DNA from: Macrothele yani
Taxonomy: Eukaryota > Arthropoda > Arachnida > Araneae > Macrothelidae
Assembly: GCA_039090855.1 (NCBI GenBank)
Contig: CM077010.1
Coordinates: 45,960,905-46,024,904 of the forward strand
Length of the DNA: 64,000 nt
Direction of reading: 5' to 3'
The translations under genes and the position numbers were made by a program. This document shows positions 1 to 9,905 of this stretch, one piece after another. Each line of letters opens with the position of its first letter. The stretch's first letter is position 1. Under the pieces are notes generated by a model that saw nothing but the letters and a program-made list of their open reading frames with translations, made no database searches and was not told the DNA's origin.

Positions 1-222
1 TCAAAACCCGACCTAATATCCAAAGGTCGGTTAATTGATTCCGGTGCAACGTGTCACATGACAAATGATGCAACACTGTTTAAAGAACTTTCAAAAAGTG
101 AATCAGAGCTGATCACTACTGCCGACGGTTCTGAGATAAAGTCTGAAGGCAAGGAAAATGTAACCTTAAACTGCAAATTCGAAAAAGGAAAAGTTCGAAA
201 CGTGGAAGTAAAGGATGTGTTA
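1..222 (+). pseudogene. Copia protease region, partial
   Basis: The reading frame enters from the left edge and contains D-S-G-A followed by T-C-H-M-T-N-D, the copia aspartic protease active site and the residues that usually follow it. About 60 residues later comes the V-K-D-V-L-Y segment that normally leads straight into a V-P-x-L-x-x-N-L-L-S stretch. That continuation is found only after 1400, because a Tc1 element is inserted in between. In the element this protease would mature the Gag-Pol polyprotein. The copy is dead, being interrupted and lacking integrase. Confidence 0.88.
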
Positions 223-224
223 TA

Positions 225-1397
225 CACAAATTGGACACCTGTGATAGCAAAGGAAAACGAAGTTTATTCACCTTCAATAGTTGGTGGAGCCTCCACGAGC
301 GGCGATTACAGCTGCGACCCTCCGGGGCATACTCTCAACCAGGCGTTGTACGACGGCTAGCGGTATTTTCTTCCACTCGGCTTGGAAAAGACAGGTCAGT
401 TCCTACACCGATTTCGGACGGTGGGGGCACCCATTAAGTCGACGCTCCAACTCGTCCCATAGGTGTTCGTTAGGGTTAAGGTCTGGGCTCTGCGCTGGCC
501 AATCCATTCGATTAACCCCATTGTCACCATACCAAGCCATGGTGGACTTCGCAACATGACAGGTGGCATCGTCATCCTGAAAGTAACATGGGTCCACCCC
601 ATAAAACTGCCGCAACGTAGGAAGCGCATGGTCATCCAAATGGGTGCAGTAGGTCTCGGCATTGAGTTTACCAGGAATTGCGAACAACGGTCCCGTGCCA
701 TACCAGGAGAAACACTCCCATAGCATAATTCCACCGCCGCCGAACTTCACAGTTGGCACAATACATCCCCGCAGGAGGCGTTCTCCAGGCAGACGCCAAA
801 ACCCAGACCCTGCCATCCGAGCGGTAGAGGGTGAACCTTGATTCGTCGCACCAGAGAACCTGTTTCCACTGTTAAACGGTCCACTGTCGACGTTCTTTGC
901 ATCACGTTAGCCGAGCAGCGCTATTGAACTTGGTGATCAAAGGCTTGTGGGCGGCATGATAACCGAGCAGATGGGCTTCCTTACGGATGGTATTCATCGA
1001 AAGAACACTCCCGGATACCTGTTTAAACTCCTCGCGGATGTGGCCCATCGATTTGGTGCGGTTCTTCTGAACTTCTCTGGCCAGCACCCGTCGGTCTCTA
1101 ACTCCCAGTTTTGTGGGTCTGCCGGGTCGGGGCACATTCCGACAGTCACCTCTCATCTTCCACTTGCCAATCACGTAGGCCACTGTCGATTTTGGGTACT
1201 TCAACTCGCTGGGTATGTCACGATACCCGACGATTACACCTTTCTCGAAATCAGAGAGCTCCAAACTGCGTGGCATCTTGCATGCGACTGGTTGCGTTGT
1301 TTCCCACACGATATTTAACGGCGGCGGCCGTGACGTGTATCAGGACCGCAGATATCGTTGACTGCAGAGGTGTCCAATTACTTGTTGTTAGATAGTG
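225..1397 (-). mobile_element. Tc1-like DNA transposon nested in copia pol
   Basis: The insert separates two adjoining copia segments. Its ends share an inverted motif, TTGGACACCT at 231-240 and its complement AGGTGTCCAA at 1368-1377. TA dinucleotides lie just outside both ends (223-224 and 1398-1399), as expected for Tc1/mariner target duplication. The right terminal repeat carries about 14 extra bases relative to the left. The interior encodes a broken transposase on the minus strand. It inserted after the copia element, so copia is the older layer. Confidence 0.85.
403..1309 (-). pseudogene. Tc1-like transposase, frameshifted (DD34E type)
   Basis: Reading right to left, a paired helix-turn-helix region (LSDFEKGVIVGYRD, then a GRP-type hinge) at about 902-1309 is followed in another frame by the catalytic domain. 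The first catalytic Asp lies in a C-D-E-S-R-F motif near 845, the second in F-Q-D-D-D-A-T-C-H near 575, and Glu in [11 protein letters not shown] near 470. All three catalytic positions can still be read, but the domain join is frameshifted around 820-900. It would cut and paste the element at TA sites. The closest relative in the window is the transposase at 46989-47992. Confidence 0.85.
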
Positions 1398-1399
1398 TA

Positions 1400-1713
1400 G
1401 TTCCAGATTTAGACACTAATTTGTTGTCTGTTAGAAAAGCCACAGAAAAAGGATTTGAAGTTTTATTCAAGAATAAGAAGTGCACAATTAAGTATGGGGA
1501 TACTATTGCAGCTATAGGCTTATTAGATACCTCAGATAATTTGTACAGTACAAACTGCAAATATTACATGTAAAGTCAAATTTGGCCCCAACATGTGAAA
1601 GTAAAAAATGTTTGAATTTATGGCACAGAAGTCTAGGTCATAGGGATATTAAAATGAGAAAGCAAAAGGAGAAAAAGGAGTTGGCAAGAGGAATAACTCT
1701 TTCCAATTGTAAC
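1400..1713 (+). pseudogene. Copia GAG-pre-integrase region, fragment
   Basis: The frame opens with V-P-D-L-D-T-N-L-L-S-V, the standard continuation of the copia protease region, and reads to a stop near 1571. Downstream, after a frame disturbance, L-W-H-R-S-L-G-H-R-D marks the GAG-pre-integrase zinc-binding region that precedes integrase. The frame then runs into the Helentron-like insertion near 1714, and the integrase DDE core is not recovered on the far side. The role in the parent element is integrase zinc binding; this copy is non-functional. Confidence 0.85.
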
Positions 1714-2284
1714 AAGAAAGATGACACCGAATTTTTGGGTGTAAAGCACGTCTTTTGAATCCGTTCTGACGCAAATTAAATTTATCAAAGCTATTCAGAG
1801 TCAATGTAACCGGTATGGAAAACAATAGTATCTGACGAAAGAAAAGTTTTTCAATCGGGTTTTTAGTCCCTCAGATATTGCTGTAAACGGAATCTTAAGC
1901 CTACGCCTTCAGGTTGCAGGCTTGTCCGTTAAAAAATATGAATTAGGCAGATGGTCTCGGGAGTGTGACGTCATAAACTTTAATAGGATTCACACACAAC
2001 GCGTGACGTAATGAGGCAGTGGCCTGACCGCGCGCCAACATCCCAATCGCGAGAGTGTGACGTCATAAGATTTCTAAGCATGGGAAACATTAATAGGACG
2101 ACGCCATGACACTAAAAACGTGGTAACTCGGAGTGGTTATTTAACACACTAAGCAAATTTTTCCCAAAGTCGGGATCAAGCTAAATCGATTTATAGTATC
2201 AGAAAACGGTAGGTTAACGACTTTCATCAAAATCCTCAGAACAGTTTTCAAAATAAAATTCACATGGATACAAAAATTGCTCCT

Positions 2285-2724
2285 TTAAGGTGGACGTCAA
2301 GTAATTTTGCTTCCTATACTTCCAATGGAAAAACTTCTGTACACATTTTTTCTTCACAATTAATGTGTTCCAAAGGATAAAAATTTGAACATCGATTAAA
2401 ATAGCTTCATTTTATAACTTGGAATCCTTAATATTTTCTAAAACATAACCATAATTATGCAATCCAACATTTGTCTACTGAGGTCATCAAAGTACAGGTC
2501 GTGCCATCTTTTTTCTAGTTTCAACACCACCAAAGGAAACGTTATTTTTAATATAATTATGGTTATGTTGTAGAAAATAATAGTTATTCCAAGTTATAAT
2601 ATGAAGTTATTTTAATCGATGTTCAAATTCCCATCCTTGGGAACACATTAATTGTGAAGGAAATGTGTACAAAAGTTTTTCTATTGGAAGTATAGGAAGC
2701 AAAATTACTTTACGTCCACCTTAA
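2285..2724. mobile_element. Palindromic (foldback) MITE, copy 1
   Basis: The first and last roughly 180 bases are near-perfect inverted repeats, leaving a loop of about 100 bases around 2460-2545. Ends read TTAAGGTGGACGTC and GACGTCCACCTTAA-like, so each end carries TTAA, the target duplication used by piggyBac-type elements. It has no coding capacity. A second copy lies at 24479-24919 with the same ends. The transposase that mobilises it is not in this window. Assigning it to piggyBac rests only on TTAA, and the termini lack the usual CCY start. Confidence 0.8.
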
Positions 2725-2731
2725 TAGTACG

Positions 2732-3020
2732 GGATAAGGGCGATGGAATGGATTCCGATCCTATGTTCTGACCTTTGACTCCATTTCTTCCATTTTTAAT
2801 AAGGTTCGTTCCCAGGTGGTCCCTTACCACATACTAAAATTTAATCGAAACATTTTTAAGCACGTTATGACGCATAAGGGCAATGGAATGCATCCCGCGC
2901 CTATGTCCTGACCTTTGACCCTACTTCCCCCATTTTCAATTGGGTTCGTCCCCAGGCGGTCCCCTACCACATAATCAAATTTCATTGAAATCGAACCATA
3001 TTTACGCGAGTTATCGTGCG
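2732..3020. repeat. Two tandem ~140-bp units
   Basis: Two diverged direct repeats start at 2732 and about 2872. Both contain ATAAGGGC-ATGGAATG, CTGACCTTTGAC, GGTTCGT-CCCAGG-GGTCCC and TACCACATA. They lie inside the Helentron-like insertion and outside its nested palindrome. Confidence 0.75.
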
Positions 3021-3070
3021 GAAAGACTGACAGACGGAAAAAGCTGGAGCATATACGCTTCTTCAACCAA

Positions 3071-3915
3071 CGGTTGGAAAGCGTAAAAAAGGATCCTCAA
3101 ATTTTAAAAGATATCCAAGACATGAACGAAGTAGAAAAAGAAAATTGGTTGAATTCCATAAAGGAAGAACTAGATGCATTGAAGAAAAATGTAACATGGA
3201 CTTTGTTAGATCTTCCAGAAAGAAAGAAAGTCATTAAAAATAAATGGATTTTCAAGACAAAATACAATGCAAGTGGAAAAGTCGAAAGCTTGTTGGAAAG
3301 GGGTGTACACAACAACAGGGATTAGACTTTGAAGAAACGTTTTCACCCGTAGTAAAACATACCACTTTAAGAACTCTTTTAACAGTTGCAGCAAATACAA
3401 AATGGAATGTTCATCTTGATATGAAATCTGCTTTCTTGCATGGAAAATTAGAAGATGTCTTTATGGAACAACCAGAAGGTTTCAGAGAATCAGGAAAAGA
3501 AGAAAAAGTTTGTAAATTGCATAAGAGCATATATGGTCTCAAACAAAGTGCTAGAAATTGGAATAAAACAATAACAGAATATTTGTGCAATAAGGGCTTC
3601 AAAGAAAGTACAACTGATCCTGGCTTACTATCAGTTAAGGATGGGAAACAAACAACTTATTTAGCTATTTATGTAGATGATATATTAATTGCATGGAATA
3701 GCACAGAAAATATAAAGAAAACTGCAAATTTGTTAAAAAATCAATTTGAAGTCAAAAATTTAGGAGACATAACATATTATCTTGGAATTCAAATAGAAAG
3801 AAAAGATGGAAGTTTTGTTCTGAGTCAAAGTAATAAAATAAAGGAAATTATACAAAATTATGATACAGATCAAAATAAGGAAAGTAAAGCACCAATCAGT
3901 ACAGACTGCAGATAG
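3071..3915 (+). pseudogene. Copia reverse transcriptase, one frameshift
   Basis: The frame from 3074 gives the conserved RT lead-in (W-x-x-S-I-K-E-E-L-D-A-L, K-W-I-F-K-T-K) and breaks near 3285. It continues in the frame of 3244-3915 with the core: D-F-E-E-T-F-S-P-V, L-D-M-K-S-A-F-L-H-G, the Y-G-L-K-Q motif, and the catalytic Y-V-D-D near 3678. The stop at 3913-3915 precedes the RNase H part. The YVDD catalytic box is intact, so one frameshift and the downstream stops are what disable it. Confidence 0.92.
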
Positions 3916-4520
3916 AACATTCAAGAAGAAGAATTTCTAAAAATTAATGCACTGTATAGAGAAATAGTGGGAGCTGTCATGTATTTATCTTCAGTAACAC
4001 GAAAAGACATTTAAACTGCAATAAGCATCTTAAGCAGAAAAGTAGAAAAACCAAGTAAACAAGTTTGGATAGCCATTATGAAGTTAATTTATTATCTGAA
4101 ATTATTTGAAAACAACAGTAAATCTTAAATTAAGGCTATCTTCACAAGACCCAGTAATTTTAAAAGGCTATGCAGACGCTGATTTGGCAGGAGACCGGAC
4201 TGACTGTAAATCAACATCCGAATTTGTTTTCATGCTAGGAAAGAGTGCCATATGTTGGAGCAGCCGTAAGCAGTCAACATCCTTATCAACAACCAAAGCA
4301 GAGTTTATCGCCACTGCAGAAGCAAGCAAAGAACTATTGTGGTTGCGAGAGTTACTCAAGGATTTTGATTGTGAACAGACTAGAACCACTACAATATTTC
4401 AGGACAACAAATCAACTATACATAGAAAATCAAAAGATCAATTCCAGTTCTAAACATATTATGGTGCGGTATCAGTTTGTGAAAGAATTGAGTGGAACTG
4501 TTCTTCAGTTAGACTACTAG
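3916..4520 (+). pseudogene. Copia RNase H and C-terminal end, degraded
   Basis: After the stop at 3915 the homology continues through Y-R-E-I-V-G-A-V-M-Y-L (with in-frame stops near 4011 and 4127). It then passes into the RNase H signature Y-A-D-A-D-L-A-G-D, K-S-T-S-E-F-V-F and L-S-T-T-K-A-E-F-I-A at about 4165-4320. Another frameshift near 4420 joins to N-S-S-S-K-H-I-M-V-R-Y. The region ends by 4520 without a recognisable LTR. Confidence 0.88.
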
Positions 4521-5394
4521 TGCGTCATACCGATGGGGCTCAAAAGTGTACAACATAACTAATCTCTTAAAAATTTCGAACTTCCAAATTTGCATCACAG
4601 GCAGTGGTTCCTTCGGGGCGGGGTATGTGCGAAGCTTATTGTTGAAGTTTAGGGGCAATTTTAGAACCCAACTTCCTGAGCGCTTCATAAAATTTGGAAA
4701 GTATACCCTCTTACATATTGTTCTGAACGAACTGAAGCATTCTGTGTACAGCTAACAATTAGACTGGTAAATCCAGTTCTAAGTATAATCTAAGGGATCT
4801 TACGACGGATTACTGACGAATCCTTGAATCGCTGCAAGGTGTAAGATTAAAGAACAGGAAACTCAATTTCTGAGCATGTGGCATTTCACTAGAGTTTCAC
4901 TCAGGGATCCTTCTCAGATTAAGGGTGTGTGTAAAACCTTGATGCACGTCAGCGTCATTTTTTAATCACACACTCATATGAAGCAAATCTACGTTCATAC
5001 ATGAAAATTCTCTAAGCCCGAGATGAAATTTGGCATTTGCAATTTTTTCAGCAGCTTTCCTTCCAACATATGCTGGCTATGAAACGTAAGGGTTGCATGG
5101 TACTGCCGGAAAGAAGCTCTGAAAGTACCTTCTACCCTACTCTTTGTAAAGATTATAGCACCATGGAGGGCTGTTGGCATTTGCTTGAAACTTACCGGAT
5201 ATATGCAACAGGTTGGGACATGCAAATGATTAAAATGCCAGTGAAAATGCGCATGCGGTTTCGGAGCAGCGCCCTCTCAAAAGCCCAGTCTTGTGTACAA
5301 AGAGCTGACTCAAACGAGATGTTGCAATCAGTGGAGAGCCTACTGAGTCGAAAAGAGCGTTTCTTGTGTCACACTATGCTCCGTTGCCAAATAA
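4521..5394. other. Unassigned sequence between transposons
   Basis: No recognisable gene. A 69-codon open frame at 4546-4755 and other short frames resemble no family I know. The stretch may hold the decayed 3' LTR of the copia element and the 5' flank of the next Tc1, but I found no direct repeat to prove it. Confidence 0.4.
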
Positions 5395-6386
5395 GATTGC
5401 ATTATGAACACCTGGCGGACTTTGAGCGAGGAAGGATTGTTGGGATGAGAGAATCTGGATTATCCCACAGCAAAATTTCCACTCGAACGAGACTAAACGC
5501 CAACACAGTGCTACGAACGTGGCTTCAGTGGACCACTGACACCACTTTCGCAGACATTTGGTAAATGGACCGCAAAATCTCACGATTGCACGGGATGACA
5601 GGGACCTTATTGGCAGTGACCGATCGCACAGCGATATCCACGATGTTAGCGCAGCAGTGGAGCACTGCCACGCGTCAGAATTTGTGTTCCAGCCCAGTTT
5701 TACGTTGTCTGCTTAACAGAGGACGGGTCGCTAGCATCCCATTGCTGCGCATTCCTTTGACCCTCAACCATAGACGCCTCAGGCTGCAATGGGGTCTCGA
5801 ACACAGACATTGGCGCGCTTATCGGCAACAATTCTTTTTTCTGAAGAGTCACGATCCAACTTGATGCACCAGTATGGTTGCATGCGTGTACGAAGACATT
5901 GTGGTTAACAACTCCTTTCAGCGCATTCTGAAGGGACATACAGACTCAACACCAATCGTCGTAGTTTGGGGCGCCATTGGGTTCAATTCGATCTCGCCTG
6001 ACACGAATTGTGGGAACCCTCAACAGCCAGCGATACATCACGGATGTTTTAGTGACAGAATTGGCACCCTTCCTTCAGAGTTGTCCTGGAGCTATATTCC
6101 AGCAGGACAACTCTCGCCCATAGGTGGCTCGGAATGTCCAGGAACTCTTCCTTGCACGGAAGACATTGCTTCTTCCCTAGCTTCACGTTCGCCAGATATG
6201 TTCCCTATCGAACATGTTTGTGACATTGTCTCTAAACGACTGACCCGTCAAGCGCCTCTGCCAGTCACCACTAATGAACAAATCTCGAATAGAAGTATCC
6301 TGGCAGGCGTTTCTCCAGGACGATATGAAAACCCTTTTCCGTTCAGTGTCACCCCATGTAGGGGCTGTTATTGTTGCTCTAAGTAG
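5395..6386 (+). pseudogene. Tc1-like transposase fossil
   Basis: It starts with a helix-turn-helix segment (H-L-A-D-F-E-R-G-R-I-V-G-M-R-E-S-G-L-S) near 5405-5470. Several frame changes follow: a stop at 5562-5564, then I-P-L-T-L-N-H-R-R-L-R-L-Q-W near 5750, then V-V-W-G-A-I-G near 5965. A Q-D-N-S-R-P remnant of the second catalytic Asp motif lies near 6105, and S-P-D-M-F-P-I-E-H-V-C-D near 6195 carries the catalytic Glu. Order and spacing are those of a DD34E Tc1 transposase, with at least four disabling lesions. Terminal inverted repeats were not located. Confidence 0.85.
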
Positions 6387-6997
6387 CTTCACAGGATACT
6401 GAGTTTTGAAGCGAATAAATCTTGTATAGCTCCACAAATGTAATCAGTTACCTCCTGTAACACAAGGAATATGTGGTATAAATTCCATTTGAATATCGCC
6501 ATTCTTTCTTGGTGTAGCAATTTTCACAAGAATAGTGTAATAGTTCAGAGAAGGCTGTGAATGGATTGGTGGACCGAAGAATAAAGTGATGTGGGCAGAT
6601 GAATCACGCTATCCGCTGCTTCTTTCCTCTGGTGATTGGCAGAGAGTGTTGCAGGAACCTCAAAGCGATAGACCAACCCTATCTTGTGGACGCAATCCGA
6701 GAACTTAAAGATGGCGCTGTGATATGAGATATTCTGTTCGCACGGAGTCCGCTGGTACCAGTGGAAGGTAAGCTGACATGCAGGAAATACTTGAGTTTTG
6801 TAACGGAACAAATGCACCATGGAGTGATACACTGCTTTGATGCGTGTAATGGTGTTTTTCTGAATGACAATATATTAGTTCATCGTGTAAAAGCTGTGCC
6901 AGAATGGTTTCATGAGCCCGAAAACGGCCCGTCTTCTTTTGCACCCACAGTTCCTTGATCTCATCCCTCTTGAGAATGTGTGGGACATACTGGAAAG
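6387..6997. other. Unassigned sequence
   Basis: A minus-strand open frame of about 100 codons (6705-7013) runs into the first unit of the adjoining minisatellite and has no ATG of its own. I recognise no domain in it. Nothing else is supported here. Confidence 0.4.
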
Positions 6998-7372
6998 TGT
7001 CCTCTTCAGCCAAACACTGATGCCCTCTTCAGCCAAACCTAACGTCCTCTTCAGCCAAACCTAACGTCCTCTTCAGCCAAACACTGATGGCCCTCTTGAG
7101 CCAAACCTAATGTCCTCTTCAGCCAAACCTGATGTCCTCTTTAGCCAAACCTAATGTCCTCTTTAGCCAAACCTAATGTCCTCTTTATCCAAACCTAATG
7201 TCCTCTTTATCCAAACCTGATGTCCTCTTAAGCCAAACCTGATGTCCTCTTTAGCCAACACTGATGTCCTCTTTAGCCAACACTGATGTCCTCTTTAGCC
7301 AACACTGATGTCCTCTTTAGCCAACACTGATGTCCTCTTCAGCCAACACTGATGTCCTCTTCAGCCATTACT
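6998..7372. repeat. 22-bp minisatellite, about 17 units
   Basis: Unit consensus is close to GTCCTCTTTAGCCAAACCTGAT. Variants are ordered: TTCAGCC-AAACCTAAC units first, TTTATCC in the middle, and four nearly identical CCAACACTGAT units towards the right end, which implies local homogenisation. It is clearly delimited from the flanks. Confidence 0.92.
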
Positions 7373-8612
7373 GACAGAGTTGTACGATATCTTCTGCAGC
7401 TGCAGCAGTTTCTATCTTTGTACTAAAAGAGCTTAAATTTATTAAATAACTGACAAATTTAAGGGATTACGTACGTTACAAGGCATTCTACAGTTATTTT
7501 ATTCATCACAGTATTTGTTCCTGAATTCTTCGATGAGATGATCACCTAGACTAATAGATGTGGGATGATCCCCAACATGCCCCGTCCTATAGTTCCTGTC
7601 ATTTGCAACAAAGGCGTCTCTAATCAATAGGAAATAAAGGTTCGCATTTTTGTTCTTCTGCTTGTGTGCATTAAGCAACTAAAAACCTTTGGATAATTTA
7701 ACGTTTCATGAGAATAAAGAAAGGAAATAATTTTAAAAGCACAATTCATTTATGCTGTATATCAGACCATTTCTCCCCAATGCCGTATTTATTTATGAGA
7801 CACTGATTAAATTCAGCCTCGGGGGAACAGCTGTCATTTTATTATCGATCGAAATGAGCGACAGAACGTCCTTTTCAAGTTGGTCTTCCTTTGTAGAAGT
7901 CAATGACAATTCTTTAAAGTGCAGTCGAAGCATAAATGTTGTTTTTTTCTCTCATTTTTCGCTCTATTTTTTTTTTATCTTAGTTCTCCTCTTCTGGTTA
8001 AAGAGGAACAAATTTAATTTGATAGTGGCGCGTAAAGAAAGATAAGTGCAGTTTCCTAAGCACACGTGTTCTGTACTTGGTCAAAGTTTGATTCCGAACC
8101 CCAAAGACACGTGGAGAATCGGTAATTTGCCAAATGCTCATTACAAGAATGCCGGAAGTAAGCATTTCCTTTACTCTTTTTTGATTTTCTTTCCTTTTGT
8201 ATTTCCTTTTTCGCGAAGGGCATTGTGCTACTATCGAATAATTCCCGAAGTGTCCTTGTTCGATCGTTTCTCAACAAGCGCAACATCTTAATCAGCTGGT
8301 GCTGTCTTCATTTGAGAAAGAAAATTTATCGTTAATTCGAGCTTATCTCCATGTAACTACGGTTTTTTTTAGCAAAAAGGAAAAAATCTTTCACGTTTGA
8401 CTTTTATTGCAAGTATTATTTGCCCAGTTAAAAGAAGCAATCCACCTTTTCAAAAGAAAACTTGCAAAAAGAAAATCTGTCTTTCGAGTCCCTTGTGACA
8501 AGATACCCATTTGGAACTTTTTATTCCGAAAAACATTTTTTTTTGTTATGGGAAGCTACAAAAAATAATTCCGATTTCGGTTATCAAAATCTAATAAATT
8601 TAATAAATAACT
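7373..8612. other. AT-rich unassigned sequence
   Basis: No recognisable coding region. Open frames at 7752-8045 and 8046-8291 have no domain I recognise and are poly-T influenced. No tandem or inverted repeat stood out. Confidence 0.4.
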
Positions 8613-8672
8613 TGTGACGTGTATGCCCCGCAGGACGCACATGAGATAAAGGCATATAGCAGTGAGAGCACA

Positions 8673-8746
8673 TGTCCGCGTAGCTCATTTGGGAGAGTGT
8701 CTTACTCGGCAGTGAGGGGACTGGAGTTCGATGCCCGCCGCGGGAA
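8673..8746 (+). promoter_or_regulatory. tRNA-like block with A and B boxes inside LTR
   Basis: A-box-like TAGCTCATTTGG lies at 8681-8692 and B-box-like AGTTCGATGCC at 8725-8735. The 5' GTCCGCG and 3' CGCGGGA arms can pair at about six of seven positions, so the acceptor stem is better kept here than in the copy at 46 kb. The anticodon arm CTTAC..GTGAG has a six-base loop, which argues against a working tRNA. These are RNA polymerase III type-2 promoter elements by sequence; activity is inferred. Confidence 0.65.
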
Positions 8747-8761
8747 AACTATTCGTCCTAT

Positions 8762-8773
8762 TGGCGCCCGAAC
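8762..8773 (+). promoter_or_regulatory. Primer-binding site
   Basis: TGGCGCCCGAAC starts one base after the LTR-like block. It is complementary to a tRNA 3' end of the type TCGGGCG-CCA, the class used by many LTR elements. The same first ten bases occur at the same place in the element at 45965. Confidence 0.7.
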
Positions 8774-8802
8774 TTCCAGGATGACCCTGCTGCTAAGTTT
8801 CT

Positions 8803-9552
8803 CGCAAATGATATGATGTCCACACGGCGACACAGGAAAAATGAGAATCCGTCGCAAATGATGTGATGTCCACACGGCGACATAGGAAAAATGAGAATCC
8901 CTCGCAAATGATGTGATGTCCACACGGCGACATAGGAAAAATGAGAATCCGGCGACATCAGATAAATGAGAATCCGGCGACACAGGAAAAATAAGAATCC
9001 GGCGACACAGGAAAAATAAGAATCCAGCGACACAGGAAAAATGTAAATCATGCGACACAGGAAAAACGAGAATCCCTCGCAAATGATGTGATGTCCACAC
9101 AGCGACACAGGAAAAAGAAGAATTCGGCGACACAGGAAAAAGGAGATTCCGGCGACACAGGAAAAAGGAGATTCCGGCGACACAGGAAAAAGGAGATTCC
9201 GGCGACACAGAAAAAAATAAGAATCTGGCGACATAGGAAAGAAATAAGAATCTGGCGACATAGGAAAAATAAGAATCTGGCGACATAGGAAAAAATAAGA
9301 ATCTGGCGACATAGGAAAAAATAAGAATCCGGCGACATAGGAAAAAATAAGAATCCGGCGACATAGGAAAAAATAAGAATCCCTCGCAAATGATGTGATG
9401 TCCACACGGCGACATGGGAAAAATGAGAATCCGGCAACACAGGAAAAATGATAATCCGGCGACACAGGAAAAATGAGAATCCGGCGACACAGGAAAAATG
9501 AGAATCTTTCGCAAATGATGCGATGTCCACACGGCGACATAGGAAAAATGAG
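8803..9552. repeat. ~25-bp minisatellite with 50-bp higher-order units
   Basis: The basic unit resembles GGCGACACAGGAAAAATGAG followed by AATCC, with variants (cataggaaaaaataag). A second 24-25-bp module, CTCGCAAATGATGTGATGTC plus CACAC, alternates with it at the left end, recurs near 9075, 9380 and 9510, and gives a 50-bp composite. The unit contains no stop codon in any minus-strand frame, so open frames of more than 200 codons appear in all three. They are repetitive artefacts. Confidence 0.93.
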
Positions 9553-9654
9553 TACCCCTTCTTCAGTGCTTCGAAAAAATAAATCAGTGTGATGTTACGT
9601 TCCACACACCAAATTGTCTGGGATTTCTCAAATGCACGTTCTTCATGGGGGGGG

Positions 9655-9905
9655 GGGTGATCCTGTCGCATGGCCCGCTAGATCGCCGGATCTTAACCCA
9701 TTGGACTTCTTTCTCTGGAGTCATCTGAAGAAACTGGTATATCGACGGCCTGTCAACAGAATACACGACCTACTGGCCACCTTACAACTGTAACCCATGC
9801 TGTTCTGTAACGCGGGCAGATGTCTATTCCTCGGGGGACTGCCGCCTGTTCCGCACTACGAGGTGGTCATTTTGAGCACATGTTGTGTTATGGTGAGAAA
9901 AAAAT
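9655..9905 (+). pseudogene. Mariner-like transposase C-terminal fragment
   Basis: V-A-W-P-A-R-S-P-D-L-N-P-L-D-F-F-L-W at about 9664-9718 is the third catalytic box of a mariner-type (D at the third position) transposase. It is followed after a stop and frame change by R-G-G-H-F-E-H-M-L near 9868-9895, the usual C-terminus. The N-terminal and first two catalytic boxes are absent; the TRIM-like element abuts it on the left. Confidence 0.85.

Larger units (their letters stand above)
1714..3066 (-). mobile_element. Helentron/HINE-like repeat, variant copy, inserted in copia
   Basis: The left end (1714-1940) is the reverse complement of the 3' end shared by the three longer repeats at 26930, 38613 and 54960. 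It includes a short hairpin at 1724-1742 (ACACC...GGTGT) and the subterminal motif GCACGTCTTTTG. The rest differs: it holds a segment with two GTGTGACGTCATA motifs (about 1955-2075), a nested palindromic element (2285-2724) and two 140-bp tandem units (2732-3020). The far end carries a gacagacgga-type motif reminiscent of the 5' start of the longer copies. No target duplication was seen. This looks like a chimeric family member sharing only the terminal module. The boundary on the right is approximate. Confidence 0.6.
1..4520 (+). mobile_element. Ty1/copia-type LTR retrotransposon, degraded pol, multiply interrupted
   Basis: Recognisable pol pieces occur in copia order on one strand: an aspartic protease (DSGA motif) at the left edge, a GAG-pre-integrase LWH..LGH motif near 1620, a reverse transcriptase with YVDD near 3680, and an RNase H tail ending near 4520. 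Protease before RT with RNase H at the end is the Ty1/copia arrangement. The integrase core is missing: it should lie where a Helentron-like repeat now sits (1714-3066), so sequence was lost as well as gained there. A Tc1 element (225-1397) splits the protease/gag-pre-integrase junction. The 5' LTR and gag lie outside the window and no 3' LTR was recognised. Confidence 0.9.
8613..9650 (+). mobile_element. TRIM-like element, diverged, interior expanded by minisatellite
   Basis: Positions 8613-8760 form a 148-bp LTR-like block that starts TGTGACG and contains a tRNA-like segment, matching the layout of the 150-bp LTRs at 45965 and 46253. It is followed directly by a primer-binding-site-like TTGGCGCCCGAAC. 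After a minisatellite (8803-9552), the sequence at about 9585-9625 (GTGTGATGTT..GTTCCACACA..TTGT-TGG) aligns with the interior of the element at 45965. No 3' LTR is visible: the sequence passes through a poly-G tract at about 9647 into a transposase tail. The 5' LTR ends CTA rather than CA. This is most likely a truncated member of the same family. Confidence 0.65.

Noticed and set aside
947..1395. Plus-strand open frames opposite the Tc1 transposase
   Set aside because: Antisense shadows of the minus-strand transposase; the same holds for frames opposite the other Tc1, RTE and LINE proteins.
6705..7013. Minus-strand frame of about 100 codons next to the 22-bp minisatellite
   Set aside because: It begins with TTG inside the repeat, has no ATG and no recognisable domain.
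7000..7370. CRISPR array
   Set aside because: Units are contiguous without unique spacers and the genome is eukaryotic.
8762..8773. Endogenous retrovirus primer-binding site
   Set aside because: The site fits many LTR elements; no gag, pol or env follows, and the 150-bp LTR with a short interior indicates a TRIM.
8702..9671. Three long overlapping minus-strand open frames (207-276 codons)
   Set aside because: They are translations of the minisatellite in three frames, with repeat-length peptide periodicity and no independent start or domain.
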